A DNA stretch of 64,000 bases. Source: a bacterium (lineage in GTDB: Bacteria; AUK180). A program made the translations under genes and the position numbers. The DNA lies in contig JAGLGN010000030.1 in assembly GCA_023144005.1 (NCBI GenBank), positions 1-64,000 on the forward strand, written 5' to 3'. This document shows positions 1 through 8,024 of this stretch, one piece after another. Each line of letters begins with the position of its first letter. Within the stretch, counting starts at the first letter, position 1. Below the pieces are notes generated by a model. The model was not told the DNA's origin. It saw nothing but the letters and a program-made list of their open reading frames with translations, and searched no databases.

Positions 1-246
1 AGAGCTTCAGCCCGAAGGGAATATCATCTTTGATCAATTCCTTCCTCCATCTTCGCTCACGGACCACAGAGGGTACGCTACGCTCATTGTTCGTTGGACT
101 TGCCTCAAATCTAAATATTCCATTGGCATTGTATTTATGAATCAGAGCACCCTAGCAAATACGGATCAAAACTCCATTAAATAATCTTTATTCAATTGTC
201 AATTTTACATTGACAATTCAAAGATAATATTGCCTTAGATATCTGT

Positions 247-277
247 ATAAATCAGAACACCAAGTGTTCTGATTTAT
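247..277. repeat. Perfect 14-bp inverted repeat with 3-nt loop
   Basis: The arm ATAAATCAGAACAC (247-260) is followed by CAA and its exact reverse complement (264-277). No T-tract follows on either strand, so a simple intrinsic terminator is unlikely. It ends 9 bp before the putative -35 of the downstream gene, which would suit an operator or a cruciform site. Function is inferred only from position. Confidence 0.7.
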
Positions 278-285
278 AACATATT

Positions 286-314
286 TTGACTTATGAACCA
301 TTTTCCTTTACACT
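286..314 (+). promoter_or_regulatory. Putative promoter for the solute-binding gene
   Basis: TTGACT (286-291), a 17-nt spacer and TACACT (309-314) resemble a sigma-70 promoter. The predicted start of transcription is near 321, giving a very short leader containing the GGAGG at 320-324. Confidence 0.4.
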
Positions 315-333
315 ATTGTGGAGGCGGTAAGGT

Positions 334-1236
334 ATGAGGAAGGTGATCACGACTCTTTTACTCCTATTGCTCTGCGGTTCAATTAGTATTTCTGCTGACC
401 ATCGTATTTCTGAACTTGAATTGCTTCGTGGAGCTGTCAAGTTGAATTCCGAAGAAAAAGCCTTTCTGGATATGATCAGGGAGAGGGGATATATCAAAGC
501 GGCATGCCGCGAGAAACCCTCGGTATATGAATTGACAGAAGACGGCAAGATCATCGGTTTCCACTACCGCATGATGGAGTTGTTTTCTCAATTTATCGGC
601 GTAGACCTCAAGATCGAGATCGTATCATTTAAGGATCTTTACTCAAATGGAGACGAGATCGGTGAGCGGGTGATCACAGATGCCGACTATTCATATGACC
701 CTGGGATTTTTAATGATGTCGATCTGATAAGCGATACCCTGACCGTTTTACCCTGGCGGCTGAAGATCATGGACATAATCCCCTTATATCCTGTTAAGCA
801 GCTTCTTATTTTACGTGCCGGTGAATCCATTGATATACTGCAAAAACTGGTATCTCACAAGATAGCTGTAAGAGAATACTCTTCATATCACATGAAATTC
901 ATGGAGATAGGCCGGCATTTGGGATTGAGGTTCACATTCAAATTTGTCGATGATACCACATTTCAGATCCGTGAGATCCTGGATGGCCGCGCGGATATAT
1001 CCGCTCAGGACAGCGATCTGTGTATTCTGATAAAAGAGCAACACCCGGACTTGGCGATCGGGCTCCCTATATCCGATATTCAAATGATAGGATGGGGAGT
1101 ATCCCATAACTCTCCTTTGATGTCGTCAATCCTGAAAAAATTCTTTACTGCCGTCAAGGGGATGCACCTGTTCCACAGGGTATGGGAAGAGGAGTTCCGT
1201 TTTAAATACCTTGAATATTGGCAAATGCTCCGATAA
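334..1236 (+). CDS. Periplasmic solute-binding protein, SBP_bac_3-like
   Basis: This 300-residue protein begins with a clear Sec signal peptide (basic MRK, then a run of leucines, likely cleaved after residue 20-22). The mature part has the two-lobed periplasmic binding fold pattern: an early segment on substrate identity (IKAACREKPSV), a central PLYPVKQLLILRAGESI strand and a later LDGRADISAQDSD segment, as in type 2 amino-acid or signalling-type binding proteins. GGAGG at 320-324, 9 nt before the ATG, fixes the start. No ABC permease or ATPase gene lies next to it, so it may serve a distant transporter or act as a sensor input. The ligand cannot be told from sequence. Confidence 0.7.
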   Translation: MRKVITTLLLLLLCGSISISADHRISELELLRGAVKLNSEEKAFLDMIRERGYIKAACREKPSVYELTEDGKIIGFHYRMMELFSQFIGVDLKIEIVSFKDLYSNGDEIGERVITDADYSYDPGIFNDVDLISDTLTVLPWRLKIMDIIPLYPVKQLLILRAGESIDILQKLVSHKIAVREYSSYHMKFMEIGRHLGLRFTFKFVDDTTFQIREILDGRADISAQDSDLCILIKEQHPDLAIGLPISDIQMIGWGVSHNSPLMSSILKKFFTAVKGMHLFHRVWEEEFRFKYLEYWQMLR

Positions 1237-1237
1237 T

Positions 1238-1266
1238 TTGGTGATTTCAGAGTTTTCTATTATAAT
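1238..1266 (+). promoter_or_regulatory. Promoter, TTGGTG-17-TATAAT, leaderless
   Basis: TTGGTG (1238-1243), a 17-nt spacer and a perfect TATAAT (1261-1266) end only 5 nt before the ATG at 1272. The expected transcription start (about 1273) coincides with the start codon and there is no Shine-Dalgarno, so the mRNA should be leaderless. Confidence 0.65.
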
Positions 1267-1271
1267 CATTC

Positions 1272-1994
1272 ATGGATCTAAAAAAGCCGCTTTTGATAAT
1301 CGGGGGATTTTCTCCCGCATTAAAACACTTTGTAGAGGTCATTTCAGGTAAGGTTCCGCGCTTATGTGTCTTTGACCTTCCCGGTAAACCGGTTCCAGGT
1401 TATCTGAAGTATCTTAAATGTGAAATTATTTCGGGAGATACTACCAATTATAAGGACCTCAGGAATGCGATGGGAGAAAGCGGTTTCGTATTGAGACTAA
1501 GTGATCTTGAGCAAAGCGATGCCGAGCGTTATCCTGATTTTCCCTTTGGAAAAGTGATACAGGGGACCTTGAACTCCCTTGAAGCGGCCCGCAAGACAGG
1601 AGTGGATCACTTTATTCAACTTCTATCACAGCCGCTTAAAAGGTCTTTACGCGGCCATTCATATCAATTAACAAGAAAATTGGAAGGTGAGATCGCAAAA
1701 GACTTCTCCGAGACCTATAGGATGAATATCTCGTTTCTGACCACCGGCATCCTCTTTGACGGGCATAGGGGGTATGATATCTCCGGAAATAAGATTAAGG
1801 CCACCGGTATTAGGGGGAAAGACCTTCTGGGCATGGGTGACCTCTCACAAGCTCTGATAAAGCTGATAACTGATAAACACAAGGGATATCATGAATATTA
1901 CCTTGCCGGCTCATCAAATGCTGTGCAGAAATATGAAGTCCGAAAAGCCGTCAAAGAGTTGGGCATGGAGTTTCAGGACAAATACAATCTTTAA
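1272..1994 (+). CDS. NAD(P)-binding Rossmann-fold protein, divergent epimerase/NmrA type
   Basis: The protein has 240 residues. A short N-terminal beta strand with a glycine turn (LLIIGGFSPAL, residues 7-17) is followed by a CEIISGDTTNYKDL segment, the usual place where extended SDR proteins contact the cofactor, and by a KTGVDHFIQLLS strand like those before the active site of NmrA or epimerase proteins. The catalytic YxxxK is not cleanly present: the nearest match is YQLTRK with lysine at +5. It may therefore be a non-catalytic sensor-like or atypical member. The start is set by a promoter that places transcription at the ATG. The stop codon lies inside a 35-bp palindrome. Substrate unknown. 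Confidence 0.55.
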   Translation: MDLKKPLLIIGGFSPALKHFVEVISGKVPRLCVFDLPGKPVPGYLKYLKCEIISGDTTNYKDLRNAMGESGFVLRLSDLEQSDAERYPDFPFGKVIQGTLNSLEAARKTGVDHFIQLLSQPLKRSLRGHSYQLTRKLEGEIAKDFSETYRMNISFLTTGILFDGHRGYDISGNKIKATGIRGKDLLGMGDLSQALIKLITDKHKGYHEYYLAGSSNAVQKYEVRKAVKELGMEFQDKYNL

Positions 1995-2018
1995 TGCGCT
2001 AAGCGCATTAAAGATTGT
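1984..2018. repeat. Perfect 17-bp inverted repeat with 1-nt centre
   Basis: ACAATCTTTAATGCGCT (1984-2000), a single A, then the exact reverse complement (2002-2018). It contains the stop codon of the upstream gene (1992-1994) and lies just before the -35 of the next promoter. There is no T-run on either side, so termination would be atypical; a transcript-end hairpin or a protein site are both possible. Confidence 0.75.
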
Positions 2019-2025
2019 TCAAAAG

Positions 2026-2054
2026 TTGAAATAGTAAGCAGAGATTGGTATAAT
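2026..2054 (+). promoter_or_regulatory. Promoter, TTGAAA-17-TATAAT, leaderless
   Basis: TTGAAA (2026-2031), 17-nt spacer, TATAAT (2049-2054). The predicted start of transcription is 2061, one base before the ATG at 2062, and no Shine-Dalgarno is present. Confidence 0.75.
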
Positions 2055-2061
2055 TACAAAG

Positions 2062-3642
2062 ATGCAGAAGGATTTAGAAAAACACTTAAAGCGTATAGCT
2101 GAACTTGAAGCGGATAATTACCGTTTGAATACTTCATTGGCTGGATATCTTCGGAAACAAAAAGAGCTGTGGTCAAGTGTCGAGACCTTCTATAAGATGA
2201 TGACGGAGTCCTCCATTACATCTACGATCCTTGTGGATGAAGCCGAAAATCTGATATTTTTTAATCCTGCTTTTTCAAGGCTTGTGGGCTATTCGGAACG
2301 GGAATTGTCCTCAATGAATCTGAGGCAGCTTACAAATGAGAGTGAATTCCGTAAATTCGAGAAATTGACCCGTGAGCGGAAAAAGGGATTCAGATCAAGA
2401 TATGAAACTATTTTTATCACAAAAGAGAAGAAGAAAAAGAATATTCTGGTAGAAGCATCTCCAATTATTGATCCGGATGGTAAATTTATCGGAACGACAT
2501 CCAGTCTGGTCGACATCTCGAAGCAGAAATTGAATGAGAAGAGATTAAAAGAAAGTGAAAGGAAAATGACGCTTCTTTTTGACCATGCCCCAGTCGGGTA
2601 CTGCCTTTTGGATTTGGAAGGGGTCGTACGCCATATCAACTCTGCTTTTGAGAAATACACAGGATTGAGCAGCGATGAAGTACTGGAGAAGGAGTTCGTC
2701 GAGCTTCCCATATTTTTCCCTGAAGACATTACTGCAATTCGAGCCATAAGCGGAAAGATCTGCAAATCCGAAAGCGTTACCGGTAAGGAATTGACGATCA
2801 AATGTTCCGACTGTGACCGGAAAGATGTAGAAGTGAATTGTTATCCCATTATTCTTGAAGGGGAGAAGATGATACTTTATGCTCTTTGGGATATCACCGA
2901 GAGAAAGATCATTGAAGAGGGAAAGGAAAGGGCGTTCAATGATCTTGAGAAGATCGTTCAAGAGAGAACCTTTGAGATCACAAGAATAAACAGTAAACTT
3001 GAAAGTGAGATCTCCAAGAAGGAGACGGCACGGAAGAATCTCAGCGAAAGTTATGAAAAACTCCAGAGAGTACTGGAAGAAACCGTCAACGCTCTGACCA
3101 CTGCCGTAGAAAAACGAGACCCGTACACATCTGGCCATCAGCGGACAGTATCGGAGATCGCTTATCTTATCGCAAAGGAAATGGACTTTTCCCCTGATGA
3201 TATTGAAGGAATACGTATTGCCGGTCTGCTTCACGATATCGGTAAGATCACTGTTCCCGCAGAGATACTGAGTAAACCCAGTAAATTGACCCAGATGGAA
3301 TTCAATATTATCAAGATGCATTCATATGAAGGATATGATGTTTTGAAGGGAATTGAATTCCCTTGGCCTGTGGCTCAAATGGTCCTGCAGCATCATGAGA
3401 GAATTGACGGCAGCGGGTATCCCAATGGATTGACCGGAATTGACATCCTTATCGAGGCTCAGATAATCGCCGTAAGCGATATCATTGAAGCTATCTCTTC
3501 ACATCGGCCTTACCGCCCAAGTCTCGGCCTCGATTTTGCCATAGAAGAACTTTTCCGTGAACCCGATAAATTCAATCTCGAGATCCTGGAAGCTGTAAAA
3601 ACCCTCTATGACCAGGGAAAACTTCATGCGCTGTTTAAATAG
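2062..3642 (+). CDS. PAS-PAS sensor with HD-GYP cyclic-di-GMP phosphodiesterase domain
   Basis: This is a 526-residue cytoplasmic signalling protein. A short coiled coil (1-35) leads into two PAS domains (about 40-155 and 165-275; FFNPAFSRLVGYSERELSS and INSAFEKYTG are typical), then a long helical linker (285-345) and a C-terminal HD-GYP domain. The metal-binding HDIGK (H391, D392), the HHERIDGSGYP block (GYP near 451-453) and HRPYRPS are intact, so hydrolysis of cyclic-di-GMP is expected. The window also encodes a GGDEF cyclase (19897), but they are not adjacent. No membrane segment is seen, so the PAS domains probably read a cytoplasmic signal. Confidence 0.93.
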   Translation: MQKDLEKHLKRIAELEADNYRLNTSLAGYLRKQKELWSSVETFYKMMTESSITSTILVDEAENLIFFNPAFSRLVGYSERELSSMNLRQLTNESEFRKFEKLTRERKKGFRSRYETIFITKEKKKKNILVEASPIIDPDGKFIGTTSSLVDISKQKLNEKRLKESERKMTLLFDHAPVGYCLLDLEGVVRHINSAFEKYTGLSSDEVLEKEFVELPIFFPEDITAIRAISGKICKSESVTGKELTIKCSDCDRKDVEVNCYPIILEGEKMILYALWDITERKIIEEGKERAFNDLEKIVQERTFEITRINSKLESEISKKETARKNLSESYEKLQRVLEETVNALTTAVEKRDPYTSGHQRTVSEIAYLIAKEMDFSPDDIEGIRIAGLLHDIGKITVPAEILSKPSKLTQMEFNIIKMHSYEGYDVLKGIEFPWPVAQMVLQHHERIDGSGYPNGLTGIDILIEAQIIAVSDIIEAISSHRPYRPSLGLDFAIEELFREPDKFNLEILEAVKTLYDQGKLHALFK

Positions 3643-3662
3643 GAAGAATGTTCAGAAGTTAT

Positions 3663-3677
3663 GCTTCGCAGTGCACA
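3663..3677 (+). repeat. 15-bp stop-proximal tag, copy 1
   Basis: GCTTCGCAGTGCACA, found identically at 26137-26151 and 50584-50598, with a shorter match at 26526-26535. It starts 21 bp after the stop of the HD-GYP gene and marks the entry into the repeat island. Confidence 0.8.
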
Positions 3678-3688
3678 GGCGAAGCAGA

Positions 3689-3716
3689 GGTTGGAGGCTG
3701 GAGGTTAGAGGTTAGG
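3689..3716 (+). repeat. Degenerate heptad array (4 units)
   Basis: GGTTGGA, GGCTGGA, GGTTAGA, GGTTAGG in perfect 7-nt phase. Confidence 0.8.
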
Positions 3717-3840
3717 GCAGAGGGGACACGCTGCAGAAGGCACAAGTGGGGAAAACACAAGAAACAAATACCAGATGGATTCTTCGGTCGCTACCGCTCT
3801 TTCAGAATGACAGATATGTGTCTATTTTTGTCTCATAATT

Positions 3841-3868
3841 GTTCATTGTCAATTGTACATTGTTCATT
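3841..3868 (+). repeat. Degenerate heptad array (4 units)
   Basis: GTTCATT, GTCAATT, GTACATT, GTTCATT in 7-nt phase. It abuts the truncated end of the 180-bp element at 3879, so it occupies the place of the missing half. Confidence 0.8.
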
Positions 3869-3878
3869 GTCCTTAAGT

Positions 3879-3980
3879 GTACGACATGTCCCATATCTGG
3901 TTTGGGGTGCGGCGCGAAACGATTGTAACAGAAGAATTAATGTGTTAAACGAAATAATGGTTTTTCCGGTTACGGATGTG
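3879..3980 (-). repeat. 180-bp intergenic element, half copy A
   Basis: Read on the minus strand, this copy starts with CACATCCGTAACCGG and proceeds collinearly with the full copies to GGGACATGTCGTAC. It then stops: the hairpin right arm and the second stem-loop are missing and heptads follow. It has about 102 of 180 positions, with one extra A in the A-run near its start. Confidence 0.85.
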
Positions 3981-3997
3981 TTTATTGTTTTATTCTC

Positions 3998-4025
3998 CTC
4001 ACTTTACACCTCACACATCACACTT
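3998..4025 (+). repeat. Degenerate heptad array (4 units)
   Basis: CTCACTT, TACACCT, CACACAT, CACACTT in 7-nt phase, ending 10 bp before the next -35 box. Confidence 0.75.
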
Positions 4026-4034
4026 CACGGTAAT

Positions 4035-4063
4035 TTGACTTGTGTGCCCAAATCAAATATAAT
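4035..4063 (+). promoter_or_regulatory. Promoter, TTGACT-17-TATAAT, leaderless
   Basis: TTGACT (4035-4040), 17-nt spacer, TATAAT (4058-4063). The predicted start of transcription at 4069-4070 falls on the ATG at 4069, with no Shine-Dalgarno. Confidence 0.75.
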
Positions 4064-4068
4064 TGCAC

Positions 4069-4926
4069 ATGGATATGCTTTCATTTCTAATAGTCACCTA
4101 TAACTCTATTTCCACTATCGACAGGTGTATTAATTCTATCTATGATCATTTGGGCCATCTTTCCCTCGAGGTCATTGTCGTGGATAACGGTTCTTCAGAC
4201 GGTACCGCCGAATATGTGAAGAAGCATTTCCAAAAGGTGATAATACCTGAGAATACAGAAAATACGGGTTTCGCGAGGGGAGTTAACAAGGCATTCAGAA
4301 ACAGCAGCGGAGAGATATTGATAATATTGAACCCCGATACTTATCTGAATGATCCCTCTATTGAAAAAGCGGTTTCCTATCTCGCTAACAATCCGGATGT
4401 AGGCGTGCTGGGCCCCAAGATCAGCGATGATAAAGGGGATTTCCAATATTCCTGCAGAAGGGGCAAGGCGGACCCCATAATGGTTTTATGGAAGGATCTT
4501 GGATTGGAAAGAATACTGGGCAGGGGTTTTGATGAGTATAAATTGCATAGGATCTCTCCCGATCAGATCCTTGAAGTGGAATCGGTCTCCGGTTCCTGCA
4601 TGATACTCAAAAGTTCCCTCTTTCGTTCGCTCAATGGACTGGATACCAGATATTTCATGTACAGTGAGGATATCGATCTATGTCTGAAAGTGCAAAAAAT
4701 GGGAAAGAAGGTCATATACTTTCCCGAAATAAATGTACTGCATCTTGGGGGTGTTTCATCCAGGCAAACGCCGTTGCGTTCACTTCTGTATATGCATTTT
4801 TCCAAATTGATATTCATTAACAGGCATTATTTTCGATTTCCGCCATACGGCTTGTTACTGCAATTGCTTGTAGCGGCCCGTTTATTGATAAAGGCCTATG
4901 CCGCGTTGATAAGGCGGAACCCATGA
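4069..4926 (+). CDS. Family 2 glycosyltransferase (rhamnosyltransferase-like)
   Basis: The 285-residue protein has the GT-A fold signatures of family 2: SFLIVTYNS at the start, VIVVDNGSSDGT (about 35-46), and ILNPDTYL as the acidic metal-binding strand. These are followed by PKISDDKGDFQYSCRR and a GLDTRYFMYSEDIDL block typical of WbbL-like rhamnosyl or related transferases. The ATG at 4069 was chosen because the promoter places +1 there; the upstream TTG at 4063 is inside the -10 box and ATG 4075 is the only other option. Its stop overlaps the next gene by 4 bp. It likely adds a sugar to a lipid-linked glycan at the inner membrane. Donor and acceptor unknown. Confidence 0.9.
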   Translation: MDMLSFLIVTYNSISTIDRCINSIYDHLGHLSLEVIVVDNGSSDGTAEYVKKHFQKVIIPENTENTGFARGVNKAFRNSSGEILIILNPDTYLNDPSIEKAVSYLANNPDVGVLGPKISDDKGDFQYSCRRGKADPIMVLWKDLGLERILGRGFDEYKLHRISPDQILEVESVSGSCMILKSSLFRSLNGLDTRYFMYSEDIDLCLKVQKMGKKVIYFPEINVLHLGGVSSRQTPLRSLLYMHFSKLIFINRHYFRFPPYGLLLQLLVAARLLIKAYAALIRRNP

Positions 4927-5639
4927 GTTTTGGAGAGATACTGGGCCGTTTTTACTGCTCGATGGACAGGTATGAGCGGCATTACGCCGCGTCGAAGTTC
5001 CTGCGCGGCAAAGGGATCAAAAGGGTATTGGATGTCGGCGGAAGAGGAGCCATAATAAAGCGCTTTTTATCCGCGGATATTACCACTATCAATATTGACG
5101 GCAGCGGTGATGTCGAGTATGACGGTAAAAGGATGCCGTTTGAGGCTCTCTCATTTCCGGCAGTGATATCTCTTGATACTCTTGAGCATGTGTCAGAGGA
5201 GATGAGACAGGAATTCATTAAAGAATGTCTGCGCGTATCCTCGGAATGTGTCCTGATCAGCGTGCCATTGGGCTCCAAAGCGCACATACTTAAAGAGAAG
5301 GAGCTTTCACAGCGATATACCGAGGTATATGGACGCGAGCATCCCTATCTTGCCGACCATGTAGAAAAGGGTTTACCGACCCTTGGGCAGCTCGAGGAGT
5401 ATATATCATTATCAGGCCTTGAATGCAGGATGTTTTTCTCGGGTAATTTCCTCAAAGAAAGTGAGCGAATGATGAAAAAACTTGATCTCAAAGAAAAGGG
5501 CGGTATGATGAGCGGCCCCCTGCGGATATTTCTGAAAATCAGCTCATTAGCGGCCTTTCATCAGTTCAAATTGGAAACACAAGCGGATGATTTCACTAAT
5601 AGGGCTTATCTGTTCTTTGATAAAACAGATTCGCGGTAA
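4923..5639 (+). CDS. SAM-dependent methyltransferase, class I
   Basis: The 238-residue protein begins in an ATGA overlap with the glycosyltransferase, so the two are co-translated. The SAM-binding motif I is IKRVLDVGGRGAIIKRFL (about 35-52). INIDGSGDVEYDGKRMPF supplies the acidic residue and the switch region, and AVISLDTLEHV matches motif IV of small-molecule or sugar methyltransferases. With the neighbouring glycosyltransferases it probably methylates a glycan or its precursor; this is inference from context. Its last 34 bp overlap, tail to tail, the end of the minus-strand polysaccharide operon. Confidence 0.82.
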   Translation: MSFGEILGRFYCSMDRYERHYAASKFLRGKGIKRVLDVGGRGAIIKRFLSADITTINIDGSGDVEYDGKRMPFEALSFPAVISLDTLEHVSEEMRQEFIKECLRVSSECVLISVPLGSKAHILKEKELSQRYTEVYGREHPYLADHVEKGLPTLGQLEEYISLSGLECRMFFSGNFLKESERMMKKLDLKEKGGMMSGPLRIFLKISSLAAFHQFKLETQADDFTNRAYLFFDKTDSR

Positions 5640-6637
5640 TCTCTTGTCTTTTCTCTATATTCTTCTGCTCCCTCTTCATTAAGCATAGAAAGCATCAGTT
5701 CAGAGCATTTCTTTTCATCATAGGGTGAGAAGCGGTATTCCTGGAAGGGGAGTACCTCTTTTAAAGAAGATGTATCTGAGCAAATAGTAAGAGCGCCGAA
5801 ATAAACGGCCTCCAGGACAGGAAGCCCGAAACCTTCATATAGCGAAGGTAGCACGAATAGCGAACAATTGCCGTAAAGCCATGCCAATTGAGCGTCACTG
5901 ACATATCCGGTGAAGAGTATTGAATCTTCCAATCCCAATTCCCTGATCAATATTTTCAATGCGTAATGTTCATTGATATTCTTTCCTGTGAGCGCGAGAT
6001 GGAACCTTCGCCGGACCTTCGGGTCCAATAATGAATATGAGCGAAGCAGAAACGGGAGATTCTTTCCCTTTTCCATTGAACCGACGGTCAGGATAAATTT
6101 CTTCCCCTCCAATTCCTTTACAGATGCCGGGATCTTTGGGAATTGTCCTATTTCCAATTTGTGGATGCTGATCTTTTTCTTTGTATGTTGGGAAAGGTCA
6201 TTCCTGGTGGAAATAGATGGAACGATGAACTCATCCGCGTTCATTAATGCCGTAAAATAGAAAAAGTGATAGGCGGCAGATTTCAGGCGTGGGTATTTGC
6301 GCGGAACCTTATAGAGCATTAGATCGTTCATCAGAGCGATATAATGGCCGCATTTGAAAACGGGCAGTATATGTGTGGGGCTGAACAGAAACAGCCTGTT
6401 CAATACTATCATCAGAAGCGGTATGACAAAGAGCTGATAGAGCACTCTGATGAAAGTGAGATGTGAGTAAGGCATTGTTAGGACATTGAAATTCTTGAGC
6501 TCAAGAGGAAAATTGCGATTAATGAGGATCAGATAGCTCTTATCTTCACGGATATTCTCCAGATGCTGAATCACTCCACGGGCAACACCCGTTGGCCTAT
6601 CTCCAAGTATCATGGCATCAAATATTTTTCTTTTCAT
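5606..6637 (-). CDS. Family 4-type glycosyltransferase, end of polysaccharide operon
   Basis: This 343-residue GT-B fold enzyme has the C-terminal donor-binding half well marked: FILTVGSMEKGKNLPFLLRS, then LFTGYVSDAQLAWLYGNC and FVLPSLYEGFGLPVLEA with the EGFGLPVLE motif of family 4. I place the start at ATG 6637 (MKRKIFDAMILG) because the open frame upstream lies inside the preceding membrane protein gene; the overlap is then 20 bp. It is the last gene of the minus-strand operon and its stop overlaps the convergent methyltransferase. It is likely to transfer a nucleotide-activated sugar on the cytoplasmic face. Confidence 0.9.
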   Translation of the reverse strand: MKRKIFDAMILGDRPTGVARGVIQHLENIREDKSYLILINRNFPLELKNFNVLTMPYSHLTFIRVLYQLFVIPLLMIVLNRLFLFSPTHILPVFKCGHYIALMNDLMLYKVPRKYPRLKSAAYHFFYFTALMNADEFIVPSISTRNDLSQHTKKKISIHKLEIGQFPKIPASVKELEGKKFILTVGSMEKGKNLPFLLRSYSLLDPKVRRRFHLALTGKNINEHYALKILIRELGLEDSILFTGYVSDAQLAWLYGNCSLFVLPSLYEGFGLPVLEAVYFGALTICSDTSSLKEVLPFQEYRFSPYDEKKCSELMLSMLNEEGAEEYREKTRDYRESVLSKNR

Positions 6638-8024
6638 AGAGCCCTTTTGATACAAACGCCGCAAATATAAAGAAGTAGGCATTTACTTTGAAAACTATCG
6701 AAACATCATAAGAGATGGAATGGATCAGGAAAATGACCGCGGAAACCAGGAAGATGATACCCAGCCGGTCTCCTTTCTGCTGAAGATAGAGCTTAACTCC
6801 CCGGAAGATCATGATGCCTATCATAAAATAATAGGAGAGAAACCCCAATATGCCTGCGTTAACAAGCATTTTGACATAATTATTGTCCTGCCATACCGTT
6901 GGATAGCCAAGTCCTGTGAGCAGATGGGGCTGAATAATTTTCATCCATCTTCCCCATTTTATTATTCGAGTCTGCACCGTTCCCGGAAATTGCTTTCTGG
7001 GATTCACAATGGTTGTGGAGACCCGGATCTTCTCTAAGATGAAATCATTACTTAAGACGATCGACACAAAAGCGATACAGACCACGGCGATAATGGCGAT
7101 CCTTCCACCGGCTGAAAGCCGTCGTGAAAGGAGGGTGATGAGGAATAATCCTCCGATAAGCGCGGCATATGAACCGAAAGAGTATGTAAATAAAAAAATG
7201 AAGAAGAGGAATGCTCCGGTGAAGTAAAGAGCGATGTTTCTCGGCTTCTCAAGGATATAATAATAAACTATGCAGATGCTTAATGCGAGAAAGGTTCCAA
7301 AACTCTGTGGATTATCGAAGGTTGAGGGAATGCGGAAAAGCGATGCTTGATGATATGTTGTGTGATATAGGGAATATATTGAATCGGGAACCAGATTGTA
7401 CTTAGATAGCCAGCCGAATGCCGCCGTCGCCATCGCCGATAATAATAATATCTTCATGACCCGTTTTACCTCTCTTTTATCCGTGCTGAATGTTTCATGG
7501 ACGAAGTAATACAGAAATAATGGGAAAAAAGTTCTGAAAAAGACAAAGAAATTACTCATGGATACGGGTGAAACGGTGAGGGGATTTAATCGGGCATACC
7601 TGATATGCAGTATTGAATTAATGCGGTAAAGTTCATTGGAATCCATGCGGATCGCGGCGACCAGGATCGATAATATAGAAATGGCGACAAAGGAGAAAAT
7701 GGTGGCGGTAAGGATAGTATTGATAAGTTTCAGGTCATTGGCAATTATTTTCTTAACGATAAGAACACCGAATAAGACCAGGAATACACCGTCAGCGACA
7801 AAGATGTCCTTCAATCCGCCGACATTCAACGGGATATTGAATGAAAGGGGAAGAACGACGAGAAAGAGATAGAAAGCATACTTCAGGTCAATAAATGATA
7901 AGGTGATCAGCAAGATCACCGCAGAGAGAAGGAATGCGAGTTTTGGTTCTATCAGATAAAATACCGCAAATAAGAATAAGGATAGGGAAAATCCCCAGAT
8001 CAAACCGTTCCTAGCCACAGGCAA
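6618..8024 (-). CDS. O-antigen polymerase/ligase-like membrane protein
   Basis: The 468-residue polytopic protein has about ten to twelve hydrophobic segments from LIWGFSLSLFLFAVFYLI at the start to YFFIFAAFVSKG at the end. A long polar loop (about 300-375) contains RIIKWGRWMKIIQPHLLTGLG, the pattern seen in the large periplasmic loop of Wzy_C/WaaL proteins, where arginine and histidine residues act. Position after the flippase and among glycosyltransferases supports polymerisation or ligation of lipid-linked glycan units in the periplasm. Wzy and WaaL cannot be separated by sequence alone. Confidence 0.82.
   Translation of the reverse strand: MPVARNGLIWGFSLSLFLFAVFYLIEPKLAFLLSAVILLITLSFIDLKYAFYLFLVVLPLSFNIPLNVGGLKDIFVADGVFLVLFGVLIVKKIIANDLKLINTILTATIFSFVAISILSILVAAIRMDSNELYRINSILHIRYARLNPLTVSPVSMSNFFVFFRTFFPLFLYYFVHETFSTDKREVKRVMKILLLSAMATAAFGWLSKYNLVPDSIYSLYHTTYHQASLFRIPSTFDNPQSFGTFLALSICIVYYYILEKPRNIALYFTGAFLFFIFLFTYSFGSYAALIGGLFLITLLSRRLSAGGRIAIIAVVCIAFVSIVLSNDFILEKIRVSTTIVNPRKQFPGTVQTRIIKWGRWMKIIQPHLLTGLGYPTVWQDNNYVKMLVNAGILGFLSYYFMIGIMIFRGVKLYLQQKGDRLGIIFLVSAVIFLIHSISYDVSIVFKVNAYFFIFAAFVSKGLYEKKNI

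Larger units (their letters stand above)
1..333. other. Intergenic region with possible tail of an upstream gene
   Basis: Frame 2 on the plus strand is open from base 2 to a TAA at 182-184 and could be the last codons of a gene entering from the left, but it shows no recognisable motif. The rest is non-coding. It holds a heptad-like stretch with an inverted repeat around 195-222 (9-bp arms AATTGTCAA and TTGACAATT), a perfect palindrome at 247-277, and a promoter for the next gene. Confidence 0.45.
3643..4057. other. Repeat-filled intergenic region A
   Basis: The interval holds, in order: a 15-bp tag (3663-3677) inside a hairpin with GCTTCGC/GCGAAGC arms (3663-3686), a GGTTGGA-type heptad array (3689-3716), a second heptad array (3841-3868), a reversed half copy of the 180-bp element (3879-3980) and a third heptad array (3998-4025). 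A 151-codon open frame crosses it but its translation follows the repeats and has no protein character. Confidence 0.8.

Noticed and set aside
2289-3321. Two minus-strand frames opposite the HD-GYP gene
   Set aside because: The plus-strand frame has complete PAS and HD-GYP motifs; these are shadows.
3689-3868. CRISPR-like array
   Set aside because: Units are 7 nt, adjacent and degenerate, with no spacers, and no cas gene is in the window.
3648-4103. 151-codon open frame after the HD-GYP gene
   Set aside because: It crosses the 15-bp tag, two heptad arrays, the half element and the next promoter; the translation mirrors the repeats and shows no protein pattern.
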